Shown piece after piece: positions 7,916 to 18,608 of a stretch of 64,000 bases of DNA. Position 1 is the stretch's first letter, and each line of letters opens with the position of its first letter. The notes beneath the pieces are model-generated. The model did not search any database. It saw only the letters and a list, made by a program, of their open reading frames with translations, and was not told the origin of the DNA. A program made the position numbers and the translations under genes. Origin of the DNA: JBEBGV01 sp040081265 (GTDB lineage: Bacteria; Acidobacteriota; Vicinamibacteria; Vicinamibacterales; UBA2999); assembly GCA_040081265.1 (NCBI GenBank), contig JBEBGV010000001.1, positions 124,001-188,000 on the forward strand. Direction: 5' to 3'.

Positions 7916-9574
7916 TTATTCGAGAACACTCCCGGCATCGTCACCGAGCATCAGCTGCCGATGGGCCCAGAAGGGTGCGTTCCCCTGCGCGAGAAGGGCG
8001 TCGTGGAAGGCCCGCAACGAGAACTTGCCGCCTTGCTGTTCCTTGTAGTCCTGGCGGAGCTTGAGCAGCATGAGCTTACCTATCGAGTATACGAGATAGG
8101 TCGGGTCGAACGTCCCCCGCTCAGCCTCACGACGTGCGGTCGATTCCTCGAGGAATGCCTCGTCCCTGAAGAAGCGCATCCCCTGCTCCACCGAGAGGTC
8201 TTCGCAGTGCAGGCGGATGCCAACCACCACCCTGGCCAGGCGAACCAGCGATTCAGCAAGCTGTCCGAGCCTGATCGACGCGTTACCTCGTTCGAAGCCG
8301 GCATCCAGCATCATCTGCTCGGTGTAGTGTGCCCACCCCTCGACAAACGATGCAGGAGCAAAGAACAGAGACTTCCGGACCTTGGACTCGACCGCCCGCA
8401 GGTGCTGGGCGTGCAGGAAGTGTCCAGGGTAGACCTCGTGAATCGAGACACTCCACAGGGTGGGAGTGTTGAAGTCGCGCAGGTGTTCCTCCTGACGCTC
8501 CGCTGTCCACGACCGGTCGACGTCGGTCAGGTAGTAGTAGGCGCGACTGGGTTTGGACTCGAACGGCCCAGCCGCCCACAGGCTGGCAAACGTCCAGCGG
8601 TAGAAGTCAGGCGTGGGAGCGACGACCACCGCTTCGCTCGGAGGAACCGTGACGATGGCCTGGCGTTCGAGGAACGACTGGAGCTGTGCAAGCTGCGCCT
8701 GTGCAGTCTGGAGCAATGTCCCGGCAGCCGGGTGGTCAGCCTTCGCTGCCTTCCAGACATCGAGGGGATCGCCGGTGCCAACACGACCCGCAACGGTCCG
8801 GAACTCGTCCTGCACCTGTTGAAGCTCGCGCAGCGCAATGGTCAGCAGGCGATCAGGAGAGAGGGAGATCCCCTCCTCGAGCCGAAGCTTCTGCTCGAAC
8901 TTCTCACGGCCCAATCGGAAGGACGCCTTGGCCCGCGGCGACAGATCGGTTTCGAGGTAGCCGATAAAGCCGCTGACAGCGGTGGCAGCTTCGGTCGACG
9001 TGTCGGCGAGATCACCGAGGATGTGCAGATCGTCGAGTGATGAAAACGCCCTGGGGAGATCGGCCTCGATGAAGCGCAGGGCGCCGCGCCAGGATTCCAG
9101 TCCAACCTTCGTGAAGATCCCGGGGCAGTCCTTGATGTTGTCGCGAGCCGCCTGCACGAGACGGGGAACCTGGCGAAGGCGACTGACAACCCGCCTGGCG
9201 CGGTCGGCCTCCGGCGCGTACGCGAAGAGCGCCTGGCTGGCGAGGCTGGTCCCTATGAGATCCGCATAGACCTGCGGACTCCGTTCAAACGAGCGCACCT
9301 GCTCGAGGTCGAACAGGCGCCCCTCAATGTTGGCGACCAGAATGCCCCGGTCAACCCGTTCCACCGGGGACAGGTGCTGGGGGTCAATCTGGTGCAGCCG
9401 CCGGCTGAATCCAGAGAGGGCCCGGGCGTGCGCGTCTACGGCCGCGCGGCTCAGGTCTTCGAGCAGGTCGTCGTGAAGGTGGTTCCCGTCGAAACTGGCG
9501 TGACTCGGCTCAACCTCCTGGAGGTAGGCCAGATAGTCATCGACAAAGTGTGGAAGGGGTTCGGAAGGGTGCAT
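7916..9574 (-). CDS. DUF885 family protein, probable zinc metallopeptidase
   Basis: A 552-residue DUF885 (PF05960) protein. The gluzincin-like motif HEVYPGHFLHAQH (about residue 380, HExxxGH) and the following SFVEGWAHYTEQMM (about 415) supply the predicted zinc ligands and catalytic Glu. The rest is largely helical, as usual for the family. No signal peptide is visible from this start, so it is probably cytoplasmic, although many DUF885 members in related bacteria are exported. It is first in an apparent minus-strand operon with fmdB and serS and is divergent from rsmI, with a 75-bp gap. The substrate is unknown; an oligopeptidase role is inference from the motif. Confidence 0.85.
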   Translation of the reverse strand: MHPSEPLPHFVDDYLAYLQEVEPSHASFDGNHLHDDLLEDLSRAAVDAHARALSGFSRRLHQIDPQHLSPVERVDRGILVANIEGRLFDLEQVRSFERSPQVYADLIGTSLASQALFAYAPEADRARRVVSRLRQVPRLVQAARDNIKDCPGIFTKVGLESWRGALRFIEADLPRAFSSLDDLHILGDLADTSTEAATAVSGFIGYLETDLSPRAKASFRLGREKFEQKLRLEEGISLSPDRLLTIALRELQQVQDEFRTVAGRVGTGDPLDVWKAAKADHPAAGTLLQTAQAQLAQLQSFLERQAIVTVPPSEAVVVAPTPDFYRWTFASLWAAGPFESKPSRAYYYLTDVDRSWTAERQEEHLRDFNTPTLWSVSIHEVYPGHFLHAQHLRAVESKVRKSLFFAPASFVEGWAHYTEQMMLDAGFERGNASIRLGQLAESLVRLARVVVGIRLHCEDLSVEQGMRFFRDEAFLEESTARREAERGTFDPTYLVYSIGKLMLLKLRQDYKEQQGGKFSLRAFHDALLAQGNAPFWAHRQLMLGDDAGSVLE

Positions 9575-9649
9575 GCCGGATTGAGTTCGCGCACAGTGCC
9601 ATCACTTCGGGGCGCGAACATCCAGCAATAGTACAATATCCACCAGCCG

Positions 9650-10501
9650 ATGGCCGGAACGCTCTCCATCGTCTCCACGCCCATCGGACACCTGGACGAC
9701 ATCACGCTGCGGGCTCTGAACGTGCTCAAAGCGGTGGACCTGATCGCGGCTGAAGACACCCGGCGGACGGCGAAGCTGCTGTCGCACTACGGCATCACCA
9801 CCCCATCCGTCAGTTTTCACGAGCACAATACCCGGTCCCGGCTACCCAGTCTGATTCGCCGGCTGAAGGCAGGAGAGTCGGTTGCCTTGGTTTCCGATGC
9901 CGGAACGCCGGTGCTCTCCGACCCGGGCCTGGAACTGGTTCAAGCCTGTATCGAGGAAGGCATTCAGGTTGACCCGATTCCGGGCGCCAGCGCTCCGTTA
10001 GCTCTGGCCGTCGTCTCTGGATTCCCGCTGTTCCCGACGACTCTCCTTGGTTTTCCTCCAGCTAGGTCAGTTGAGAGAAAAAAATGGTTCAAGACCTTGA
10101 CGGCGTTCCCTCACCCCGTCACGTTCTTTGAAGCGCCACACAGGATAGAGCGGACGCTCGCCGAGCTTTCCGAAATATCTGGCGAAAGACCAATTGTTGT
10201 GGGGCGTGAACTCACCAAGGTTCACCAAACGGTATACAGGGGAACCGTCCGGTCGGTCCATGAGGGTGGGGTGACCGCTCGAGGTGAGTTCACGGTAATG
10301 CTCGGTCCTGCCCACGAAGCCCAATCCAACACCGAGTCTACCGGTGTCCCTCCAAGTGACCAGGCGTTGATGGCTGAATTTGGTGAATTAACAGAAAATT
10401 CTGGGGTTGGACGTCGTGAGGCCCTCAAGTCGCTGAGTACGAAGCATGGTCTTTCGACCAAATATGTTTACGCGGCAATCGAGCGGGGGAAGTCACGCTA
10501 G
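9650..10501 (+). CDS. rsmI: 16S rRNA (cytidine-1402-2'-O)-methyltransferase
   Basis: Methylates the ribose of C1402 in the decoding centre of 16S rRNA, using SAM. It has 283 residues. The N-terminal signature GTLSIVSTPIGHLDDITLRA and the tetrapyrrole-methylase-like elements AEDTRRTAKLLSHYGI, LVSDAGTPVLSDPG and DPIPGASAPLALAVVSGF mark the family. PHPVTFFEAPHRIERTL and VVGRELTKVHQTVYRGT follow, and the C-terminal segment SLSTKHGLSTKYVYAAI is the usual small helical domain. The start ATG at 9650 gives the standard N-terminus. An AT-rich TACAAT (9632-9637) may be a -10 box but lacks a convincing -35. Codon use near 10070-10090 is locally A-rich (AGG, AGA and AAA codons). Confidence 0.95.
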   Translation: MAGTLSIVSTPIGHLDDITLRALNVLKAVDLIAAEDTRRTAKLLSHYGITTPSVSFHEHNTRSRLPSLIRRLKAGESVALVSDAGTPVLSDPGLELVQACIEEGIQVDPIPGASAPLALAVVSGFPLFPTTLLGFPPARSVERKKWFKTLTAFPHPVTFFEAPHRIERTLAELSEISGERPIVVGRELTKVHQTVYRGTVRSVHEGGVTARGEFTVMLGPAHEAQSNTESTGVPPSDQALMAEFGELTENSGVGRREALKSLSTKHGLSTKYVYAAIERGKSR

Positions 10502-10564
10502 AGAAGGTCGGCTTTCGAGCCGATTTCAAGGTGTGGTGAACCTCGCCTGTCGGGACATTCGTTC

Positions 10565-11953
10565 ATGAGCCAGATCCACGTAGTCATCCTCGCGGCCGGC
10601 CAGGGCACCCGGATGAAGTCCGAATTGCCAAAGGTTCTCCACAAGGTCGCCGGCAGCCCGATGATCCGGCGTGTGCTCCGCACGGCAGCCGCGATAAGCC
10701 CGGAAACCGTGACGCTGGTTGTTGGTCACAAGGCCCAATTGGTCAGGGATGCCTTAGCTGACGTGGATGGGTTGCGGTTTGCCGTCCAGGCGCCCCAACT
10801 CGGAACAGCCCACGCGCTGCAGCAGGCCGAGCCGCTCCTGAAGGGCCGTTCGGGGACACTCATTCTTCTGTCCGGGGATGTGCCCCTGCTGCGCCCTGAG
10901 ACCCTGCGCCGCCTTCTGGCCGCCCATGAGTCGGTTCAGGCTGCGGCAACCGTCGTCACTGCGACGGTCGCCCGGCCTCGCGGCTACGGTCGAATTGTTC
11001 GCGAGAACGGGCGCATCGCCCGGATCGTCGAGGAGAAGGACGCCAGCGACGACCAGCGCCGGATTCAGGAGATCAACAGCGGCATCTACGCCTTTGACCT
11101 GGCACCGCTGTTTGAGGCCCTACGAGCGGTCGCATCGGGCAATGCCCAGGGCGAGTTCTATCTCACCGACCTGGTGGGCATCTACCGGCAGCGCAACCTG
11201 CCCGTGGAAACCTGCCTGATCGACGCGGTCGACGAGATTCGTGGCATCAACAGCCGGTCGGAACTGGCGGAAATGAGCAGGGTCGTGAGACAGAGCAAGA
11301 ACGAAGAATTGATGGCTGCGGGGGTCACGCTGGTAGACCCGGCGACGACCTACATCGATCCAGACGTTCAGATAGGTGCGGACACGGTGATACATCCAGG
11401 TGTGGTTCTCGAAGGACACACCCGTATCGGGTCGGCCTGCGAGATTCAGCCCCATGTTCGCATCGTCGATTCGGAGATCGCTGACCACGTTGCCATCAAC
11501 AGCTTCTGCCTGATCGTTGGATCGAGGGTTGCAGCTAAGGCGTCGATAGGCCCCTTTGCTCACCTGCGCCCGGAAACGATCGTCGGCGAAGCGGCCAGGG
11601 TTGGAAACTTCGTCGAACTCAAAAAGACCACGCTTGGTCCTGGCGCCAAGGCGAATCACCTTGCCTACCTCGGAGACGCCACGATCGGCGCCAAGGCAAA
11701 CATCGGAGCCGGCACGATCACCTGCAACTACGACGGAAAGAACAAGCACGCCACCATCATCGAGGATGGTGCGTTCATCGGAAGCGACACGCAGCTCGTC
11801 GCCCCGGTACGGATTGGAAAGGGCGCCGTCGTAGGCGCGGGCACGACTGTTCGAGAGGACGTCCCCGCCGGCGCATTGGCGGTCAGTGCGGGGAAACAGC
11901 GGAACATCGAAGGATGGGTCGAGCGCAAGCGAAGCGCCACCCCCGGCAAGTAG
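10565..11953 (+). CDS. glmU: Bifunctional UDP-N-acetylglucosamine pyrophosphorylase / glucosamine-1-phosphate N-acetyltransferase
   Basis: Makes UDP-GlcNAc for peptidoglycan and lipopolysaccharide by acetylating glucosamine-1-phosphate and then uridylylating it. At 462 residues it matches the family. The N-terminal nucleotidyltransferase has LAAGQGTRMKSELPKVLHKV and LLSGDVPLLRPETL. Residues from about 255 onward form left-handed beta-helix hexapeptide repeats (IDPDVQIGADTVIHPGV, IGSACEIQPHV). The acetyltransferase active-site region ELKKTTLGPGAKANHLAYLG contains the conserved His, and IGAGTITCNYDGKNKH follows. It lies 17 nt upstream of glmS, so two consecutive steps of amino-sugar synthesis are encoded together. 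Confidence 0.97.
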   Translation: MSQIHVVILAAGQGTRMKSELPKVLHKVAGSPMIRRVLRTAAAISPETVTLVVGHKAQLVRDALADVDGLRFAVQAPQLGTAHALQQAEPLLKGRSGTLILLSGDVPLLRPETLRRLLAAHESVQAAATVVTATVARPRGYGRIVRENGRIARIVEEKDASDDQRRIQEINSGIYAFDLAPLFEALRAVASGNAQGEFYLTDLVGIYRQRNLPVETCLIDAVDEIRGINSRSELAEMSRVVRQSKNEELMAAGVTLVDPATTYIDPDVQIGADTVIHPGVVLEGHTRIGSACEIQPHVRIVDSEIADHVAINSFCLIVGSRVAAKASIGPFAHLRPETIVGEAARVGNFVELKKTTLGPGAKANHLAYLGDATIGAKANIGAGTITCNYDGKNKHATIIEDGAFIGSDTQLVAPVRIGKGAVVGAGTTVREDVPAGALAVSAGKQRNIEGWVERKRSATPGK

Positions 11954-11970
11954 AAGCAGAGGAAACGCGC

Positions 11971-13815
<1,845 letters not shown>

Positions 13816-13820
13816 AGGGT

Positions 13821-16082
13821 CTGGATCTCCTCTCAAGTCTCAACCCGGAACAACAGGAAGCGGTTCTTCACGTCGACGGACCGCTGCTCATTCTTGCCGG
13901 AGCCGGATCCGGCAAGACCCGCGTCATCGCCCATCGCATCGCGCACCTTGTGAGCAGCGGCGCAGCGAAGGCCGACGAAGTCCTTGCCGTCACCTTTACC
14001 AATAAGGCGGCTGGAGAGATGCGGATGCGCGTCGAGTCCCTCCTCGACGTTGACTGCCGACGCATGTGGATTTCCACGTTCCACGCGCTCTGCGCCCGGC
14101 TGCTCCGCCGTGAAGCCCCCCACATCGGGCTGTCTCGCGATTTCGTCATCTACGACTCGAATGACCAGCTCACCGTGGTCAAACAGGCCGTCCGCCAGCT
14201 CGGACTCGACGACAGCGCCCTGCAGCCACGCGCGGTCCTGTCGAGAATCAGCCATGCCAAGAACCGCATGGAAGGACCAGGGGTGTTCGCGGAAGGCGCC
14301 TGGAATCCGCGTGACGCGCAGATCGGCAAGGTGTACGCGCTGTATCTCGCTGCCCTGAAGGAAGCCAACGCGCTCGATTTCGATGACCTGCTGCTCAAGA
14401 CGGTCGAGCTCTTCGAGCAGTCCGAGCAGGTCCACGACTTCTACAGTCGCAAGTTCCGTTTCCTGATGGTCGACGAGTACCAGGACACCAACCGGCCGCA
14501 GTACCTGCTCGTGCAGCGACTGGCCTCGCGATATCGGAATCTCTGTGTGGTGGGCGATCCCGATCAGTCGATCTACAAGTGGCGCGGGGCGGATCTGCGC
14601 AACATCCTCGATTTCGAGCGCGACTTCCCCGAAGCGTTCATCGTCAAACTCGAGAGAAACTACCGCTCTACACAGGTCATTCTGGATGCCGCGTCGGCTG
14701 TCATCGCGCAGAACAGGAACCGCAAGGAAAAGCGGCTCTACACCGAACAGGCCGGCGGCGCCAGAATCCTCACCTACCGGGCGGCGGACGACCTTGACGA
14801 GGCTGAGTTTGTCGCCAGAACCGCCCGCAAGGCATTGAGCGAGGACTCGGAGAACAGCGTCGCGGTGCTCTACCGCACCAACGCCCAGTCACGAACAATT
14901 GAAGACGCGCTGCGTCGCTCGGGCACCCCCTACCGAATCATCGGCGGGGTGAGATTCTACGAGCGCAGGGAAATCAAGGACGCGCTTTCGTACCTGCGGT
15001 TGATGTTGAACCCTCACGACGATGTGAGCCTGCGACGCGTGATTAACGTTCCGGCCAGGGGTATCGGCAAGGGCGTCATGGACTCAGTCGAAGCCATTGA
15101 GCTGGAGACAGAAGGAGATCTGCCGCCTCTCCTGGTCGGCCTCAACCCGGTGCCAACCAACCGGTCGCTGTGGGCCAAAGTCGTCCACGCCCTCGACACG
15201 CGAAGCCTCGCCCCGAGAGCGGCCTCATCACTTGGAGCGTTCCGTAACCTTGTGGTGCAGCTGGCGACGATGGCGGCCCAGGAGCCGGTGTCGATTGCGC
15301 TGGGCAAGGCGCTGGATCAGAGCGGCTACCTGCGCGATTTACGCGAGGAGCGGAGCGAGGAGGCTGAGGGGCGCGTGGAGAACCTCGCCGAACTGGTCTC
15401 CGCGGCACGCGAGTACGAGTCGCGGACCCCGGAACCGTCATTGGCGGGATTCGTCGACCAGCTGTCGCTGCTGGCCGACGTGGACGAAGAGGCAGGAAAC
15501 CAGGACGCGCGGGTGCTGATGATGACCATGCACAGCGCAAAGGGACTCGAGTTCCCGGTGGTGATGATCTGCGGACTTGAAGAGGGCCTCTTTCCGCACT
15601 CTCGTTCGGCCGATGATGACGCGGAGCTGGAAGAGGAACGCCGACTCTGTTACGTCGGCATCACCCGGGCGCAACGACGACTGGTGCTGACCTCGGCGGC
15701 GCGCCGACGGGTGTTTGGTGAATATCAGTCATCGGAGCCCTCGCGGTTTCTCGACGAGATCCCACCGCAACTGCTCGAAGAGGTCCCGTCAACGTTCTCG
15801 CCTTCGTACTCGTCCTCGTTCGGACACTACCGCTCGCAACAGCGGAACGGCGGGAACAAGGATCGGATTCGCGAGGACGCGCCCACCTACAAGTACGAAG
15901 ATGAGGATCAGTCCTCAGCCAGCGGCCTGAAGCCGGGCCTGCGGGTGCGGCACGCCACCTTCGGGGTTGGGACTGTGCTCAGCGTCGAACCTGTTCAAGA
16001 CGACGTCAAGGTCGTTGTACGGTTCGTCTCGGTCGGGTCAAAGACGCTACGCGCCAGGTTCGCCAGGCTCGAGGTTGCCTGA
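13821..16082 (+). CDS. UvrD/PcrA-type superfamily 1 DNA helicase; non-canonical start codon
   Basis: An ATP-dependent 3'-5' helicase for repair and replication restart. The protein reads DLLSSLNPEQQEAVLHVDGP followed by Walker A AGAGSGKTRVIAHR, then TFTNKAAGEMRMR, Walker B FLMVDEYQDTNRPQYLLV, GDPDQSIYKWRGADLRNI, LERNYRST, MTMHSAKGLEFPVVMI and the C-terminal RVRHATFGVGTVLSVEP beta-barrel. The first ATG/GTG-type codon in frame is GTG at 13950, downstream of Walker A, so it cannot be the true start. The family's usual N-terminus MDLL...LNPxQ aligns with CTG at 13821, 5 nt after the glmS stop, with AGAGGG just upstream but very close. About 753 residues. The gene converges on gyrA with a 36-bp overlap. 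Confidence 0.9.
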   Translation: MDLLSSLNPEQQEAVLHVDGPLLILAGAGSGKTRVIAHRIAHLVSSGAAKADEVLAVTFTNKAAGEMRMRVESLLDVDCRRMWISTFHALCARLLRREAPHIGLSRDFVIYDSNDQLTVVKQAVRQLGLDDSALQPRAVLSRISHAKNRMEGPGVFAEGAWNPRDAQIGKVYALYLAALKEANALDFDDLLLKTVELFEQSEQVHDFYSRKFRFLMVDEYQDTNRPQYLLVQRLASRYRNLCVVGDPDQSIYKWRGADLRNILDFERDFPEAFIVKLERNYRSTQVILDAASAVIAQNRNRKEKRLYTEQAGGARILTYRAADDLDEAEFVARTARKALSEDSENSVAVLYRTNAQSRTIEDALRRSGTPYRIIGGVRFYERREIKDALSYLRLMLNPHDDVSLRRVINVPARGIGKGVMDSVEAIELETEGDLPPLLVGLNPVPTNRSLWAKVVHALDTRSLAPRAASSLGAFRNLVVQLATMAAQEPVSIALGKALDQSGYLRDLREERSEEAEGRVENLAELVSAAREYESRTPEPSLAGFVDQLSLLADVDEEAGNQDARVLMMTMHSAKGLEFPVVMICGLEEGLFPHSRSADDDAELEEERRLCYVGITRAQRRLVLTSAARRRVFGEYQSSEPSRFLDEIPPQLLEEVPSTFSPSYSSSFGHYRSQQRNGGNKDRIREDAPTYKYEDEDQSSASGLKPGLRVRHATFGVGTVLSVEPVQDDVKVVVRFVSVGSKTLRARFARLEVA

Positions 16083-18569
16083 ACCGTCTGCCTCGAGCTC
16101 GCCGTCTCCCTCCGCGTCGTCCTTCTCCGCCAGCCTGGCTATCGACACCACACGATCATCGCCTTCGATGTCAATCAGCTTGACGCCCTGGGTTGAGCGA
16201 CCGATCGTCCTGATGCCACCGGCCGCCATCCGCAGGGTCTTACCTTGCTGCGTCATCAGCATCAGCTCGTCGTCGTCACTGGCTTGAATCAGCCCGACGA
16301 CCTTGCCATTGCGGTCTGACGTCTGGATGTTGATGATGCCGATGCCGCCGCGCGACTGCACTCGGTATTCGTCGAGTTCGGTCCGCTTGCCGTAGCCTTG
16401 CTCGGTCACCGAGAGCATGGTACCTCCCGGCTTCAGCACCTCCATCGCCACGACGGTGTCACCCTCACGAAGGGAGATGCCGCGCACCCCGTAGGCAGTC
16501 CGTCCCATCGCACGCACGTCGCTCTCGGGAAAGCGGATCGACATACCGTCACCGGTACCGATGAAGATCTCGCCACTGCCATCGGAGACCTGCACTTCCA
16601 TGACGACGTCGCCGTCTTCGATCCCCATCGCGATAATGCCACCAGCGCGTGGATTGCTGAACGCTGCCAGTTCGGTCTTCTTCACGACGCCGTGGCGGGT
16701 GCCCATGACGACGAACTTGTCGGCCTCGAACTCCTTGACGGCGATCATCGCGGCAATGCGTTCGCCATCTTCCATGGCTACGAGGTTGGCGATCGCCTTG
16801 CCCCTGCCGTCCGGACCGACATCTGGTATCTCGTGCACCTTCAGCCAGTAGGCGCGGCCGCGATCCGAGAAAATCATGATGTAGGCGTGGGTCGAGGCGA
16901 CGAAGAGGTGACTCACGAAGTCTTCCTCGCGCGTCCGCATGCCAATACGACCCTTGCCGCCACGTCGCTGACTTCGATAGCTCGTAATCGCTGTGCGCTT
17001 GATGTACCCGGTATGGCTGACAGTGATCGCCATGTCTTCTTCGGCGATCAGATCCTCGATGCGGAACTCGCCTTCGTCCGGCAGTATCTCGGTGCGACGG
17101 TCATCGCCGTGACGCTCCCGGACATCGCGCAGTTCGTCGACCACGATCTGCATCAGCAGCTTGTCGCTGGAGAGAATGGCGCGCAGACGTTCAATCAGCG
17201 CGAGGAGTTCAGCGAGCTCGTCGAGGATCTTCTGGCGCTCGAGACCGGTCAGGCGCTGGAGCTGCATGTCGAGGATCGCCTGCGACTGCAGCAGCGACAG
17301 CCCGAACTGGGTAACCAATCCTTCGCGGGCCTCGCCTGGATTGCGTGAGTTCCTGATCAGGGTGATGACCTGGTCGAGGTGATCCAGCGCGATCTTCAGG
17401 CCCTCGAGGATATGACGTCGTGCTTCGGCCTTGCGAAGTTCGAACTCGGTCCGCCGGCGGATGACGTCGCGCCGGAACTCGACAAAGTTGTCGATCAGTT
17501 CAAGGAGCGACAGTACCCGCGGGCGACCGGCGACGATGGCCAGCATGATGACGCCGAAGCTGCCCTGAAGCTGGGTGTGTTTGTAGAGGTTGTTGAGAAC
17601 GACTTCACCAACCTCGCCACGCTTCAGATCGATGACCACGCGCATACCCTGGCGATCCGACTCGTCGCGGATGTCAGAGATGCCTTCGATGGTCTTCTCA
17701 CGAACGAGGTCGGCGATGCGCTCGATAAGACGGGCCTTGTTGACCTGATAGGGAATGGCCGAAATCACGATCGACGAGCGGTCGCCCTTCTTGGAGGTCT
17801 CAATCTCCGCCCTGGCCCGCATGATGATGGCGCCACGGCCGGTCAGGTACGCCTGGCGGATACCCTGGCGTCCGACGATGTAGGCGCCGGTGGGGAAGTC
17901 GGGGCCCTGAACAATCTCCAGCACCTTGCGCTGGCGCTCGGCCAGTGTCAGAGGCGCCTCGCCTTGCCCGCTTTCGATCGCCCAGATCACCGCGTCGATC
18001 ACCTCCCGCATGTTGTGGGGAGGTACGTTGGTGGCCATCCCGACGGCGATGCCCGTTGAGCCGTTGACCAGCAGGTTCGGAAATGGGGCGGGGAGGACGA
18101 CGGGTTCCTCGGTGGTTTCGTCGTAGTTCGGGACGAAATCGACCGTGTCCTTGTCGAGATCCGCCATCATCTCGTCGGACAGTTTTTCAAGCCGGGCTTC
18201 GGTGTACCGCATCGCGGCTGGCGGGTCACCGTCAACTGATCCGAAATTGCCCTGGCCGTCGGTGAGCAGGTACCGCAGGTTGAAGTCCTGGGCCATGCGG
18301 ACCAGGGTGTCGTAGATCGAGGCGTCACCGTGGGGATGGAAGTTACCCATCACCTCGCCGACGATCTTTGCGCACTTGCGGTAGCCGCGCGTGGACGACA
18401 GGCCCATGTTCTTCATGCCGTACAGCACACGGCGGTGGGCAGGTTTCAGGCCGTCCCGGATGTCAGGCAACGCTCGTCCAATGATCACGCTCATGGCGTA
18501 ATCCATGTACGAGCGCTTCATTTCGTCTTCGATGTTGACCGGGATCTTGTTTGGCGGAACTGTCGTCAT
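16047..18569 (-). CDS. gyrA: DNA gyrase subunit A
   Basis: The cleavage-religation subunit of gyrase, which introduces negative supercoils. It has 840 residues. The catalytic Tyr is Y122 in AAMRYTEARL. The quinolone-determining segment reads HPHGDASIYDTLVRMAQ with Ala at position 83 (E. coli Ser83) and Asp at 87. The GyrA-box QRRGGKG, diagnostic for gyrase rather than topoisomerase IV, is present in the C-terminal beta-pinwheel. The tail is acidic (DDAEGDGELEADG). It is the last gene of the dnaN-gyrB-gyrA run, 39 nt after gyrB. Its 3' end overlaps the convergent helicase gene. Confidence 0.98.
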   Translation of the reverse strand: MTTVPPNKIPVNIEDEMKRSYMDYAMSVIIGRALPDIRDGLKPAHRRVLYGMKNMGLSSTRGYRKCAKIVGEVMGNFHPHGDASIYDTLVRMAQDFNLRYLLTDGQGNFGSVDGDPPAAMRYTEARLEKLSDEMMADLDKDTVDFVPNYDETTEEPVVLPAPFPNLLVNGSTGIAVGMATNVPPHNMREVIDAVIWAIESGQGEAPLTLAERQRKVLEIVQGPDFPTGAYIVGRQGIRQAYLTGRGAIIMRARAEIETSKKGDRSSIVISAIPYQVNKARLIERIADLVREKTIEGISDIRDESDRQGMRVVIDLKRGEVGEVVLNNLYKHTQLQGSFGVIMLAIVAGRPRVLSLLELIDNFVEFRRDVIRRRTEFELRKAEARRHILEGLKIALDHLDQVITLIRNSRNPGEAREGLVTQFGLSLLQSQAILDMQLQRLTGLERQKILDELAELLALIERLRAILSSDKLLMQIVVDELRDVRERHGDDRRTEILPDEGEFRIEDLIAEEDMAITVSHTGYIKRTAITSYRSQRRGGKGRIGMRTREEDFVSHLFVASTHAYIMIFSDRGRAYWLKVHEIPDVGPDGRGKAIANLVAMEDGERIAAMIAVKEFEADKFVVMGTRHGVVKKTELAAFSNPRAGGIIAMGIEDGDVVMEVQVSDGSGEIFIGTGDGMSIRFPESDVRAMGRTAYGVRGISLREGDTVVAMEVLKPGGTMLSVTEQGYGKRTELDEYRVQSRGGIGIINIQTSDRNGKVVGLIQASDDDELMLMTQQGKTLRMAAGGIRTIGRSTQGVKLIDIEGDDRVVSIARLAEKDDAEGDGELEADGSGNLEPGEPGA

Positions 18570-18608
18570 GCAGAAGGGGCCGTCAGTGTCGTGGACGGTA
18601 GGGTGACG

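Noticed and set aside
11953..11970. glmS ribozyme upstream of glmS
   Set aside because: The gap after glmU is 17 nt, far too short for the ribozyme, which is known mainly from Firmicutes.
13950..16082. Helicase gene starting at GTG 13950
   Set aside because: This start would delete the Walker A P-loop and the conserved N-terminus, which are clearly encoded in the same frame upstream.
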